Shown here: positions 54,558 to 64,000 of the stretch, one piece after another
How positions within the stretch are numbered: the first letter of the stretch is position 1
Layout: the number at the start of each line of letters is the position of its first letter
NCBI GenBank assembly: GCA_951804985.1
Contig: OX638135.1
Location: 41,974,471 to 42,038,470 of the forward strand
Source: Dryomyza anilis
Lineage: Eukaryota; Arthropoda; Insecta; Diptera; Dryomyzidae
Reading direction: 5' to 3'
DNA length: 64,000 nucleotides
Position numbers and translations under genes: made by a program
The notes under the pieces: generated by a model
The model's database searches: none
Told to the model about the DNA's origin: nothing
What the model saw: only the letters and a program-made list of their open reading frames with translations

Positions 54558-54629
54558 GCCGCTGTAGCTCAGTGGTTAGTGCGATGGACTCCGAGCCGAA
54601 AGGTCCCCGGTTCAAGCCTGGACTGGGGC
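54558..54629 (+). other. tRNA-like head of RTE-like element, right copy
   Basis: GCCGCTGTAGCTCAGTGGTT (A-box) and CCCCGGTTCAAGCCTGG (B-box). The acceptor ends do not pair, so it is tRNA-derived and not a tRNA gene. Confidence 0.65.
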
Positions 54630-55125
54630 TAACAACATCTTTTCATAGAAACATTTTTCTATACCGCGCTTCCTCTCGGCAGTAAATGACAAACCTAAGA
54701 GAGTAAAAACATTACCTAAGAAAAGCTCTCACCCGACGTTCGGATTCGGCAATAAACTGTAGGTCCCACCACTTTGAGTACAAATATAATACGCACAGCA
54801 CAAAATGGTGAGAGAGCTCGACTAAGTTCTTATAGGACTGTAGTGCCAAACTATTATTATTGTACGTTATTACACTGTACAATCTGTCAATGTGTTAGTA
54901 AAACTCGATTTATTAAGGCAATACGTAATATTGACGATTGGGGCCTGTGGGGGCGATTATCACAAGGCAACGTGTCTGAGTGCTTCAACATCGTCTCAAG
55001 TCAACTCACTGGTTATCAGAACTTGCAAATTGTCAAATGGTGACACCTCCACTTCGGTGGAAGTCCTCCTCGTGGAATTCCCTGGAAACGGCGCTCTACA
55101 CCACCTGGTGTAAAAGTCGGCTAAA

Positions 55126-56881
55126 GTGAGTGGCGAGCATCTCCCTCAGAGTGAGGGTTCGTGCATTGGGTTTGGGTCCCACCACGGAAAAAAACTTATG
55201 CGCCCAATGAAAACAAAAAATAAGCCTAGGATAACAACCGATTACAACGATGACGACCCACGCAAACGTTTTAAGGACCATGATTTACTGATATGCACCT
55301 GGAATGTCCGGACCATTTATAGGGAAGGTGCCTCTATCCAGCTGGCAGATGTCCTCGAAAAATATAAGGCTGACATCACCGCTATCCAGGAAATGCGATG
55401 AACGGGACAGGCCTGCTCGAAACAAGCGTGCTGAGATATCTACTGCAACTGCCATGCGGAGAGACACGAATTTGGATGTGGATTTGTGGTCAGGAAGAGA
55501 CTCCGCCACCTTGTCTCTAGGTTCACGCCCGTGGACGAAAGGCTGGCATCAAGGCTAAATATTTCCACATCAGCCTAATTTGTGCACAAGCTCCGACGAA
55601 CGAAAAGATGACGAGACAAAAGAGTGCTTCTACGAGTGCCTAGACAACGCGTACGAGCGCTGTCACCGCCACCTTATCAAAATCGTGCTAGGCGATTTTT
55701 ACGCCAAGGTGGACAGCGAAGCCATATATTGTCCCACAGTCGGAAAATTTAGCCTACATGCCAACAATTCCGATAACGGAACGAGGCTAATCGACTTCGC
55801 CGCAGCACGAAACATGGTAGTTAGTAGCACTAAATTCGAACATTTCGATATCCACAAGGCCACATAGTTGTCGCCCGATCAAAAAATTCGAAACCAAATT
55901 GATCACGTTGTGATTGACGGAAGGCACGCTTCGAGCGTGATGGACGTACGGACTATCCGAGATGCCAATATGGACTCGGATCATAACCTTGTAGCAGCCA
56001 AGGTCCGCTCACGCTTAAGCGCTGCGAAGAACGTACGGAACCAAACGCAGAGAAAGCTAGACGTCGGAAAGCTGCAATCACAACAGACAACGCAAGCCGT
56101 TTCCACTCGACTCTCACACCTGCTTAGACAAAGCACTCCTCCTCTCGATGATATAAGCGCGCAGTGGAACCATATCTCCTGCTCTATGCGTACGGCTGCT
56201 GAAGAGGTGCTTAGATACCAACGCCCCCTGAGGAATCACTGGTATGACCAAGAGTGTCGCGCGGCCACTGCAGAGAAAAACGCTGCGTACAAATCCACCC
56301 TGCAGTCAGTAGCTACGCGAGCTGCGAAGGAGCGATACAACGATAAGATGAGGGAAGAGAGACGTCTTTTCAGGCGTAAAAAAAGCGAGGCAGAAAGACG
56401 TGAGTGTGAGTAGATTGAGGTGCATGGGGACAGAAATGAGGCTCGAAAATTCTTTGAGAAAATAAGACGCCTAGCCGGAGGTTCAAAATCCGGAGCCTCT
56501 TCTTGTAAAGATGAGATTGGGAATCTAGTGACAGATATCCAGAGCACACTGGAGATATGGGGGGATCACTTCTCTAAACTGCTGACCGGTGATGATGACC
56601 GCAACTCCACCGATAGAGAAGTAAACCCGGCAACCCCAGTACTTGATGACGACGTTGAGATTCCGCCACCCGACCATGACGACGTCAGAACAGCCATTGC
56701 TCGGCTAAAAAACAACAAAGCCGCAGGTGCTGATGGCCTGCCTGCTGAATTGTTTAAGACCGGAGGCGAAGAGCTAATAGAGAGCATCCACGAGCTCGTA
56801 AGCAGAATATGGTCGGATGAAAGCAAGCCAAGTTACTGGAACCTCAGTGTACTCTGCCCAATCATTAAGAAAGGGGATCCC
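55126..56881 (+). pseudogene. RTE-like endonuclease and RT N-terminus
   Basis: Endonuclease frames: LLICTWNVRTIYREGA, KIVLGDFYAKVDSEAIYCPT, NQIDHVVIDGRHASSVMD, DANMDSDHNLVAAKVRSRLS. A TGA near 55,399 and a frameshift near 55,560 break the first part. A TAG at 55,865-55,867 stands for the Trp codon present in the left copy, and another TAG ends frame 55,868-56,413. The RT start (NNKAAGADGLPAELFKTGGE, WNLSVLCPIIKKGDP) is open to 56,881. The RT catalytic core is absent. Confidence 0.85.
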
Positions 56882-59800
56882 TTTCGCTCGCTGCATTTTT
56901 TTTATTTGCAATTGCCAACGCAAGGGGCTCTTCTATGCCCTCTGCCGCAATTGTATTTTGTTTTTCGTTATTCTTCCCTTCCCCATCCTACTCCCTGCTA
57001 CGTGCGTGCACGGTTGATGCTGCACTGAGTGCGTAAGCTACGCTGTGGTTAAGGCATAACACTCGCCACTGCTTTGCTTGCGCTCTCATTTGTTTGTGTC
57101 AACTGCTGCACGTTTGTGGTATGTTTGATTGTTTTGAACTTGCCCAGTAGGAAAATGCCGCAAAAATTCCGCATAGATTTTTGCAACATTCGTGGGCTGA
57201 GGGCGAACTTTTTCTCGGTATATGCGTATGTGTCCATCCATAGGCCACAAATAATGGCACTAGGTGAGACCCAGGTGGATGAGGGTGCAGATCCACTGGA
57301 TTTTCATATACCTGGTTATCACCTATTGCCATTATTCTCTGCCCATAGGGGTCTTGCTCTTTTTATCCGAAGTGACGTTGCGTATCAACTGCAGCAACAA
57401 CATAGTGTGTCGGATAGCGAATTTAATACTATTTGGGTTAATTTCAAAATCCAAACACACATCATGCACTTGTGCTTTCTTTATAGGAGTTCGAATTTAG
57501 ATAGGGTTTCCACCTGTAATAAGCTGGATGCCTTATCGATCTCAAATATATTGGAGCAATTTCCAGGCAGTGAAATTGTTGTTGCGGGCGATTTTAATGT
57601 GCACAACGCCACTTGGTTGAGCCACTCGGGTCTTCCAACACAGGAGGGTTGTTATGTTGAGCTGTTTGCAGAGTGCAATCAACTCACTCAATTGGTGAAG
57701 GAACCGACGTACCTTCCACGCGTCGGTGGGCAAAGCCCAAAAGTCCTAGACCTTTTTCTGACTTCACATCATGAAAAATATGATGTAAAAGTCCTTGCAC
57801 CTCTTGGAAACTCCGACCACTGTACTGTTTCCGCTGAATTTTCGTATTCTAGTTTACGCGCCTCTTCGATTAAAGCCCCGAAGAGGACTGTATGGCTTTA
57901 CGAAAAAGCAAATTGGGTTGCGTTAAATGATTTTTTTCGTAACTTTAATTGGAAATTGTGTTTCGCTGACAGAGACATAAATGCCGCGGCTACAATGGTA
58001 CAAAATATTATTTTATTAGGTATGCGGTCCTTCATACCTTCTAAAAAAATTAGCATTAAACCCAAGGACCACTCATGGTTTAATGAGACTTGCAGGATTG
58101 CAGTCATGTCGAAAGAGGAAGCCTTTCAAAATTGGCGTTCTAACAAGAATGCTGACACAGAAAGACTTCGCATACAGGCTAGGAATCGCTGTAATGCCGT
58201 GATCTCGCGCGAAAAGTTTCTTCACGAACAAAACGCGCGCAAAAGGGTCCTACTCTACCATAGAGGTAGTAAAAATTTCTGGTCATTCGTTAAAAGAGTG
58301 AAGAATCAGACGACATCGTCTACTCCAACTCTTATTATGAATGGCCAGACCTTCACTGACCCGGTTGATAAAGCTAATCTCTTGGCAGAATTATTTGCAA
58401 ATAATTCAACGTTCCCGGATAGTAATCAACCACTGCCCGTCGTCGATTTTGTTTCTTCTGCAATGCCGGAAATTCATTTTCGAACTCGGGCAGTTAAAAA
58501 GGTTTTAGCAAACCTCAACATTAACAAAGCCTCTGGGCCAGATGGCATATCTGCCCATGTGTTGAAGAAGTGCGCGTCAACGCTGGCTTGTCCGTTGCGT
58601 AACCTTTTCAACATCTCCTACACGACAGGAGTTTTTCCATCTTGTTGGAAGGTTGCCAATGTTCAGCCAGTACCGAAAAAGGGCGAGGCTACGAACCCCG
58701 CCAATTACCGACCCATTGCAATATGCTCAGCACTCTCCAAAGTAATGGAGAGCGTAATTAACTTCCACCTTGTGAACTATCTTGAGCACAACGAATTGCT
58801 CAGTGACCGCCAATATGGTTTCCGTAGGGCCAGATCCACAGGGGACTTGATGGCGGTCCTCTCCGAAAAGTGGAATAAATGTATTCACCTTTTCGGGGAG
58901 AGTAAGGCTGTTGCTCTCGATATTTCCAAGGCTTTTGATCGAGTGTGGCATAAAGCCCTCGTTTCAAAACTAATTGCATTTGGTGTCGGTGAATCTTTTA
59001 CTCGATGGATATCGAGTTTTCTTCAGGGTCGTTCTATACGAGTTGCGATGGATGGTGTTTTTTCAGAACAACATTCCATCAATTCTGGAGTTCCGCAGGG
59101 TTCCGGGTTATCCCCGTCCCTATTTCTGGTATTTATCAATGACCTTCTGTCATTGACCCAGAACCCAATTCATTCCTTTGCAGATGACAGTAACATTTGT
59201 CATTCATACTCGTTCAACAAGCGCCCAAACTCTTTGGAGATTGAGAGAAAAAGACGCACTATGAATGACACGCTCAATAATGACCTTAAATCAATCTCCG
59301 AGTGGGGTATTGCAAACAGAGTAGATTTTAATGCAAGCAAGACCCAATGTTGTCTGTTATCTCACAAAAGAATGGATTCACTCCTCCCTCCCCTCAATAT
59401 GGGTGCTGTGGATATTGCACAGTCAGCTGCTCTTGACGTTCTGGGCATATCAATTCAATGTGATCTACGTTGGAATGATCACATATTTAATGTGTCGAAA
59501 GAAGCTGCCAAGTGCCTCGGTTTTTTAAAACGGTGTAAAACATACTTCACTCCTGCTGACCTGCGTACTGTCTACACCACCTATATTCGGCCTAAAATGG
59601 AATTCAATTCGCACATTTGGGCAGGAGCTTCAAAATCCTCCTTGGAGTTCCTGGACCGAATTCAACAACGTGCGATATATTTGATAGGGGATGAAAATAT
59701 CTCATCGTCTATTGGTTCTCTTGAGCACCGAAGGACCGTTGGGTGTGTAAGCCTGTTTTATAGGTATTACAACGGTAAGTGTTCGAGTGAAATACATGGC

Positions 59801-60118
59801 CTGATTCCACCAGGTCGTGTGTTTTCTCGTTCTACTCGGGCATCAAATCAAGCCCATCCCTTCGTAGTCCACTCGACTCTCAACAGAACCACGCATTATA
59901 GAGATAATTCGTTCTTCAGTCGCACGACACGTTTGTGGAACAATCTCCCTGCGTCCGTTTTTCCCGACAAAGTTCAAAACAAACATTCACCGACACTACT
60001 CCATCTTTCCCCCCTCCATTTAACCTATCATCCCTTCTTACGATCAACACTGTGCATTGCATGAATAGGGGGCATCCCCTGAGCGTTGGTTAATTTGTAA
60101 AAAAAAAAAAAAAAAAAA
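56882..60118 (+). mobile_element. Jockey/CR1-like non-LTR element, right copy, nearly intact
   Basis: 3,237 bp: ~270-bp 5' region, one long ORF, short 3' UTR and a 20-bp poly-A tail (60,099-60,118). No ORF1 is visible. It interrupts the RTE-like copy, and no target duplication is found. Instead 642 bp of RTE sequence (left-copy positions 38,955-39,596) are missing at the site. Confidence 0.9.
57155..60064 (+). CDS. Endonuclease-reverse transcriptase of jockey/CR1-like element
   Basis: Open frame of 969 codons from MPQKFRIDFCNIRG, chosen because the left copy starts at the equivalent Met; the frame also extends 27 codons upstream. Residues 1-~230 form an APE-type endonuclease: the Asn of FCNIRG, Glu in GETQ (~37), GDFNVHN (~145) and NSDHC (~219). 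The RT follows: GPDGIS (~461), NYRPIAICSALSKVMES, ALDISKAFDRVWH (~593), GVPQGSGLSP (~645) and the catalytic FADD (~675). The C-terminal domain has YTTYIRPKMEFNSHIWAG and LWNNLPASVFPD. A 14-bp deletion at ~59,968, relative to the left copy, shifts the frame, so the last ~30 residues are non-native. It nicks target DNA and copies its RNA at the nick. Largely intact and possibly active or recently so. Confidence 0.92.
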   Translation: MPQKFRIDFCNIRGLRANFFSVYAYVSIHRPQIMALGETQVDEGADPLDFHIPGYHLLPLFSAHRGLALFIRSDVAYQLQQQHSVSDSEFNTIWVNFKIQTHIMHLCFLYRSSNLDRVSTCNKLDALSISNILEQFPGSEIVVAGDFNVHNATWLSHSGLPTQEGCYVELFAECNQLTQLVKEPTYLPRVGGQSPKVLDLFLTSHHEKYDVKVLAPLGNSDHCTVSAEFSYSSLRASSIKAPKRTVWLYEKANWVALNDFFRNFNWKLCFADRDINAAATMVQNIILLGMRSFIPSKKISIKPKDHSWFNETCRIAVMSKEEAFQNWRSNKNADTERLRIQARNRCNAVISREKFLHEQNARKRVLLYHRGSKNFWSFVKRVKNQTTSSTPTLIMNGQTFTDPVDKANLLAELFANNSTFPDSNQPLPVVDFVSSAMPEIHFRTRAVKKVLANLNINKASGPDGISAHVLKKCASTLACPLRNLFNISYTTGVFPSCWKVANVQPVPKKGEATNPANYRPIAICSALSKVMESVINFHLVNYLEHNELLSDRQYGFRRARSTGDLMAVLSEKWNKCIHLFGESKAVALDISKAFDRVWHKALVSKLIAFGVGESFTRWISSFLQGRSIRVAMDGVFSEQHSINSGVPQGSGLSPSLFLVFINDLLSLTQNPIHSFADDSNICHSYSFNKRPNSLEIERKRRTMNDTLNNDLKSISEWGIANRVDFNASKTQCCLLSHKRMDSLLPPLNMGAVDIAQSAALDVLGISIQCDLRWNDHIFNVSKEAAKCLGFLKRCKTYFTPADLRTVYTTYIRPKMEFNSHIWAGASKSSLEFLDRIQQRAIYLIGDENISSSIGSLEHRRTVGCVSLFYRYYNGKCSSEIHGLIPPGRVFSRSTRASNQAHPFVVHSTLNRTTHYRDNSFFSRTTRLWNNLPASVFPDKVQNKHSPTLLHLSPLHLTYHPFLRSTLCIA

Positions 60119-60259
60119 GCAGACCCGACTGGCGCGACTTCATATCAGCGGCTAAAACCAATTTACGGTTGTAAGGGCCATTTAAGTAAGTAAGTAATAT
60201 TGACGAATGCGATCATCGGTTGACATTTGATTAATTGAAAAATCCTCTTTGGCATCTAT

Positions 60260-60330
<71 letters not shown>
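60260..60330. repeat. (AT)n microsatellite
   Basis: Uninterrupted TA dinucleotides, present only in the right arm. Confidence 0.95.
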
Positions 60331-60332
<2 letters not shown>

Positions 60333-60784
60333 AACTCATGATTTGGAGGTTACCACAACCTCATGTTCACTGATCAGTTGTTTCCACATCCGAATAATTC
60401 GGTAGGGCAATTTAGTTGGTTGCCGCAACAAATCAGTTTATGTGTGTGTATTTACGTCACTATTTGGTTCTGTGTAAACTGTTATAACTTTGAGGTGACG
60501 GTTAAATAACTAATAAACTAAACTAAATTATACCAAATAACACAAAAAAAAAAAATTCCATAGTTTTTATTTTTCTTACGTTGACTGTAATATTTGCATT
60601 ACAGATTTTCTTTCAAAACACCATTTGTTTGCCTTGTTTGCATTTGTTTCATGCAGAGGACCTTTCCACTTTGATGACATCAATAATATAAATAGATAAA
60701 TAAGAAATATTTTTCAATATACTTTATTGCATTTTTTATCATCTGTTTATAATTTAATCCAAAACTTTTTATATCCTTTTTTTA

Positions 60785-61130
60785 TCCTGATCTTTGGACT
60801 CTTTTTAACACATTGCGTAGTTCGCTGAATTGTCTTACGTCCCATGTATTATTGTTGATTGCTTGCACAGTGCAGCAAATTACCTCTTTTCGTAACACTG
60901 CCCTCTACTTAAATCTGTTCGTCCCTAACATCCTCTCTCTCTCTATACGGCGCCAACCTTTCTAAATGCACTACTTTAATTTTTCGTCTAACGCCTGCAG
61001 TATTCTGAATCCGATACTCTACATCGTTAATTCTTTTAATTATCTTGTATGATGTGTTTGTAGCTTAGGGGATAAGCCTTTCTTCCTTTGTGGGTTATAG
61101 AGAAAAACAAGTTCTTCTTTCTTTCTTTTC
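60785..61130 (-). mobile_element. G1 LTR start and 3' end, right-arm copy
   Basis: Inverted partner of 38,045-38,385. LTR boundary CGTAACA at 60,896, then the complement of the polypurine tract (CTGCCCTCTACTT). Confidence 0.85.
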
Positions 61131-61159
61131 TACAGGGGGTCAAAGTCAAAATTAAATTT

Positions 61160-61877
61160 TAACCAGTTGGGAAGGTTAGATCACATGGGAAATTTTAAAG
61201 TTGGTTTTATTTTGATAGTTAGGATTATCAAAATTATAGTCGGTCTAAGCCAACTATACATACCCTACACATATGTGTGGTTACCATTCAAAAAGGTATA
61301 TAGGTCACCAGGGAATATGAATCCTGAAAATAACTACAAACTTTCAATCGGTGAAGAATTACCATTCATTTAATACCCATATTTATAAATGGGTAGGTGT
61401 ACCGAATTTCGATTTTTTTTGGGAACCACAAGTCGTTTCGCGGGAAAACATTATCTTCATATATTTGTGCATGAAGTCAATATATATTTGACCAAAAAAG
61501 TTTACCTAAGCACGTAAACAGTAAAATTGAGCTGTAGATGTAAATTTTATATGAGGTATTTGAATATAAATGGTCAGATCACAGGTCACAATGAACCGAT
61601 CTAGCCACTCTAGCTTTTTCGCACATAGAGCGTAGGTATATATGTAATCTAAGTTATCAGTTTCATTCATCTAACTCTTCAATTTTTTAAGTAGTAGGGA
61701 TTTCGACAGACAGACAGACAGACAGACGGACAGATAGACGGACAAACAGATAGACAGACAGACAGACAGATCAAGAATATACATACTTTTCCATACCGGA
61801 GATGCTTCCTTTTGGGTGCTACAAACGGCGTTCCAAACTGAATATACCCTTTCACTCTTAGTGTAGCGTATAAAAAC
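61160..61877 (+). repeat. R700 repeat, copy F (full length)
   Basis: Complete copy, from AACCAGTTGGGAAGGTTAGA to CTTAGTGTAGCGTATAAAAAC, including the CAGA/CGGA microsatellite at 61,705-61,770. Partner of copy D. Confidence 0.9.
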
Positions 61878-62986
61878 TAGAACTTTGACCAGCGCTGCCA
61901 GATTGTTTAAAAATATTTTAGATAAGTTATATCATTTAAAAGATTCCCAGTAATGTTATCTATCGAAAAAAATATAACAAAAGTACATGTTACTGAAGAA
62001 AAGAAGAACTTACGGAGATTTGCGTAAAAGTCCAATTTTCCAAAAAAAAATGGAAAATAAAAAAAAATCGTTTTTACAATTATATATTTACTAAACCACT
62101 TGAGATATTTAAAAAGGGTTTTCAGTTTATGATTTATGTCTTAATTCTTTAAAAAAATTCCATACAAATATTTCATGATAAAATGTAAAATCTATGCATA
62201 AATATGTAAAGTAAAGTCTTCAAAAACAAAAAAAAAAACATGTTCCCTTCTATATCTTTAAAACTAATAAATATATTATCTCATGTAAGCACATTTTCTT
62301 TAGATCTCAATGTAAACTTTTCATAAACAAAAGAATTTTGAAAATCTGTTAATTTTTGGATTTTTTACAATTTTAAAAATAAAATTCATGAAAAAAATCT
62401 CAACTTTACCGATATTTGTCCAATTTTAAAACTTAAGTTTTCTCAAGATTACTCTGTGCAACATTTTTTAAATTTATAAAATCGGTTGAGTGGTTCCGAC
62501 AATACTGAATTTCACCGAATGTAAGATCCTTTGGGAACACTGTGCGACGTATATGTTTGGGGAATATAATATATATTTGGAAATGTGCCATGTGTAAACA
62601 TATAATATGTTTACATCTGAACATAATATGTTTACCACAATACACATTAATACTACGCTAACACTGGGCAGACTCCGAGAATAAACATTAACTTGAAAAA
62701 ACATCCAAAATATGTTACTGCAATAAAGAACTTTATATGAAACAAAACAAATATATATTTTTATACATACCTGTGGATTTTTTGGATGTTCACTATAAAA
62801 AAAATAGGTTACTTTGCATATTTCAGATATTTTTCAAAGCAGGTGTGTTGATAAAATCTTGCGATTAATATGAAAACCCTTTTATCAGTGGAAAATGTAG
62901 CCAAGCCAGAAGAACATTTTCACAGAGTGAAAAAGGTAAGGGAACCTGGGACATGGGTAATGTAGATGTTTTTGGACATGTTGCAA

Positions 62987-63984
62987 ATTTTGAACATAAA
63001 AACAAGTGCTTTTTAATAAAGCATCAATTTTATCATCCATGGTTAATCAAATAAATACCTACATTTCGAGAACGAATGAAAAAAACTATTTTTGAAAGAT
63101 TTTTAGAGTGCTGATGTTTGCTATCAAAAAGTGAAATTTTTATCGTTTGCAAAAGGTTAAAATGATCGCAATTTCTATATCTTTTGAAATACAAATGTTT
63201 TGCAAATTATGCTAAGTTATGCTCAATTTGGGATACATTTTCTTGAGTAAAGTTGTAAACGTAATTTAAGCAATGTTTATTGTAATTTTAGTGAAAGTAT
63301 TGTGTTATATGAAATATTTAATCGGTTTAGCTATTAATTTAAATAAAATATTCAATATATATTTCCACAACAGCCGCGTCCAAACAATATTATAAATTTA
63401 AATTTAATAATGAGTAGCTGCAGGGTGTCGCATTTTTATTATTTTTTCATGTAAATTTTCAAAAATTTCAGTTCAGTCGGTCAGAATTTTGAACATAAAA
63501 ACAAGTGCTTTTTAATAAAGCATAAATTTTATCATCCATGGTTAATCAAATAAATACCTACATTTCGAGAACGAATGAAAAAAACTATTTTTGAAAGATT
63601 TTTAGAGTGCTGATGTTTGCTATCAAAAAGTGAAATTTTTATCGTTTGCAAAAGGTTAAAATGATCGCAATTTCTATATCTTTTGAAATACAAATGTTTT
63701 GCAAATTATGCTAAGTTATGCTCAATTTGGGATACATTTTCTTGAGTAAAGTTGTAAACGTAATTTAAGCAATGTTTATTGTAATTTTAGTGAAAGTATT
63801 GTGTTATATGAAATATTTAATCGGTTTAGCTATTAATTTAAATAAAATATTCAATATATATTTCCACAACAGCCGCGTCCAAACAATATTATAAATTTAA
63901 ATTTAATAATGAGTAGCTGTAGGGTGTCGCATTTTTATTATTTTTTCATGTAAATTTTCAAAAATTTCAGTTCAGTCGGTCAGA
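62987..63984 (+). repeat. 499-bp tandem duplication in right arm
   Basis: The unit from TTTTGAACATAAAAACAAGT to GTTCAGTCGGTCAGA occurs twice at an offset of 499 bp, with only a few differences (for example CATCAATT/CATAAATT and CTGCAGGG/CTGTAGGG). The left arm has it once (35,725-36,190, inverted). Confidence 0.92.
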
Positions 63985-64000
63985 AGCATTCGTTGACGAC

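Larger units (their letters stand above)
54558..56881 (+). mobile_element. RTE-like non-LTR element, right copy, 5' part
   Basis: Inverted partner of 38,881-41,907. It runs from the tRNA-like head to RT motif IIKKGD, where the jockey-like element begins. The last 65 bp of its 3' end resume after the jockey poly-A (60,119-60,197). Confidence 0.85.
60119..64000 (+). repeat. Large inverted repeat, right arm beyond the jockey insertion
   Basis: Reverse complement of 35,713-38,954. It starts with the RTE 3' end and its AAGT-type tail (60,178-60,197), then the A+T-rich segments, G1 3' end, R700 copy F and the outer A+T-rich segment. It differs from the left arm by an (AT)n expansion (60,260-60,330), a 43-bp extra segment near 63,310-63,355 and a 499-bp tandem duplication. 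No genes. Confidence 0.9.

Noticed and set aside
54558..54629. Functional tRNA gene
   Set aside because: A- and B-box are present but acceptor stems do not pair and the anticodon arm is poor; the left copy has a different anticodon region. Better explained as a tRNA-derived head of the RTE element.

Overview
The window looks like transposon-packed heterochromatin of an insect, most likely a fly (Diptera). It is A+T-rich, and almost everything recognisable is a retroelement or a non-autonomous repeat. I see no ordinary host gene and nothing bacterial (no operons, rRNA or CRISPR). The dipteran assignment is inference, from the types of LTR and non-LTR elements and from a dispersed ~0.7-kb repeat whose end resembles (from memory) a common fly repeat.

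Left part (1-25.5 kb) is a nest. A foldback-type DNA element (4.79-5.55 and 24.35-24.96 kb) is split by a Ty3/gypsy element of the 17.6/297 type, here G2 (5,551-24,344, minus strand). G2 is split in turn by a second Ty3/gypsy element, G3 (6,681-15,245, minus strand), which has both LTRs and a perfect 4-bp target duplication ATAC. G3 is the most interesting item. Downstream of its integrase it carries an extra reading frame encoding a Ulp1/SENP-like (C48) cysteine protease domain, preceded by a minisatellite. In this copy the catalytic Cys codon reads Tyr and there is a TGA stop. The reverse transcriptases of G2 and G3 have both lost the YxDD region by deletion.

Middle part (25.5-35.4 kb) is dominated by a third gypsy family, G1, whose LTRs run TGTTACG...CGTAACA. 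Its fullest copy (30,395-~35,370) has a tRNA-Leu-type primer site, a gag with an N-terminal SAP-like domain and an aspartic protease. Its middle is replaced by a dispersed repeat and a second foldback element. Four other G1 copies are chimeras in which primer site, gag and protease are replaced by the same ~650-bp A+T-rich segment. Two of these share internal pol deletions, so a defective chimera was multiplied.

Right part (35.7-64 kb) is a very large inverted repeat. The left arm is 35.71-41.91 kb; the right arm is 54.56-64.0 kb and runs off the window. Each arm holds an RTE-like non-LTR element with a tRNA-like head, a G1 3' end, one copy of the ~0.7-kb repeat and ~2 kb of A+T-rich DNA. A jockey/CR1-like element with a nearly intact 969-codon ORF sits inside the right RTE copy, on a target deletion. 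A degenerate relative sits in the spacer, also on a target deletion. The spacer also holds two minus-strand G1 copies, a 1.1-kb insertion with a 9-bp target duplication, and a 510-bp foldback MITE with ~50-bp terminal inverted repeats. Only the jockey-like ORF looks possibly functional. All other coding stretches are broken and are annotated as pseudogenes.
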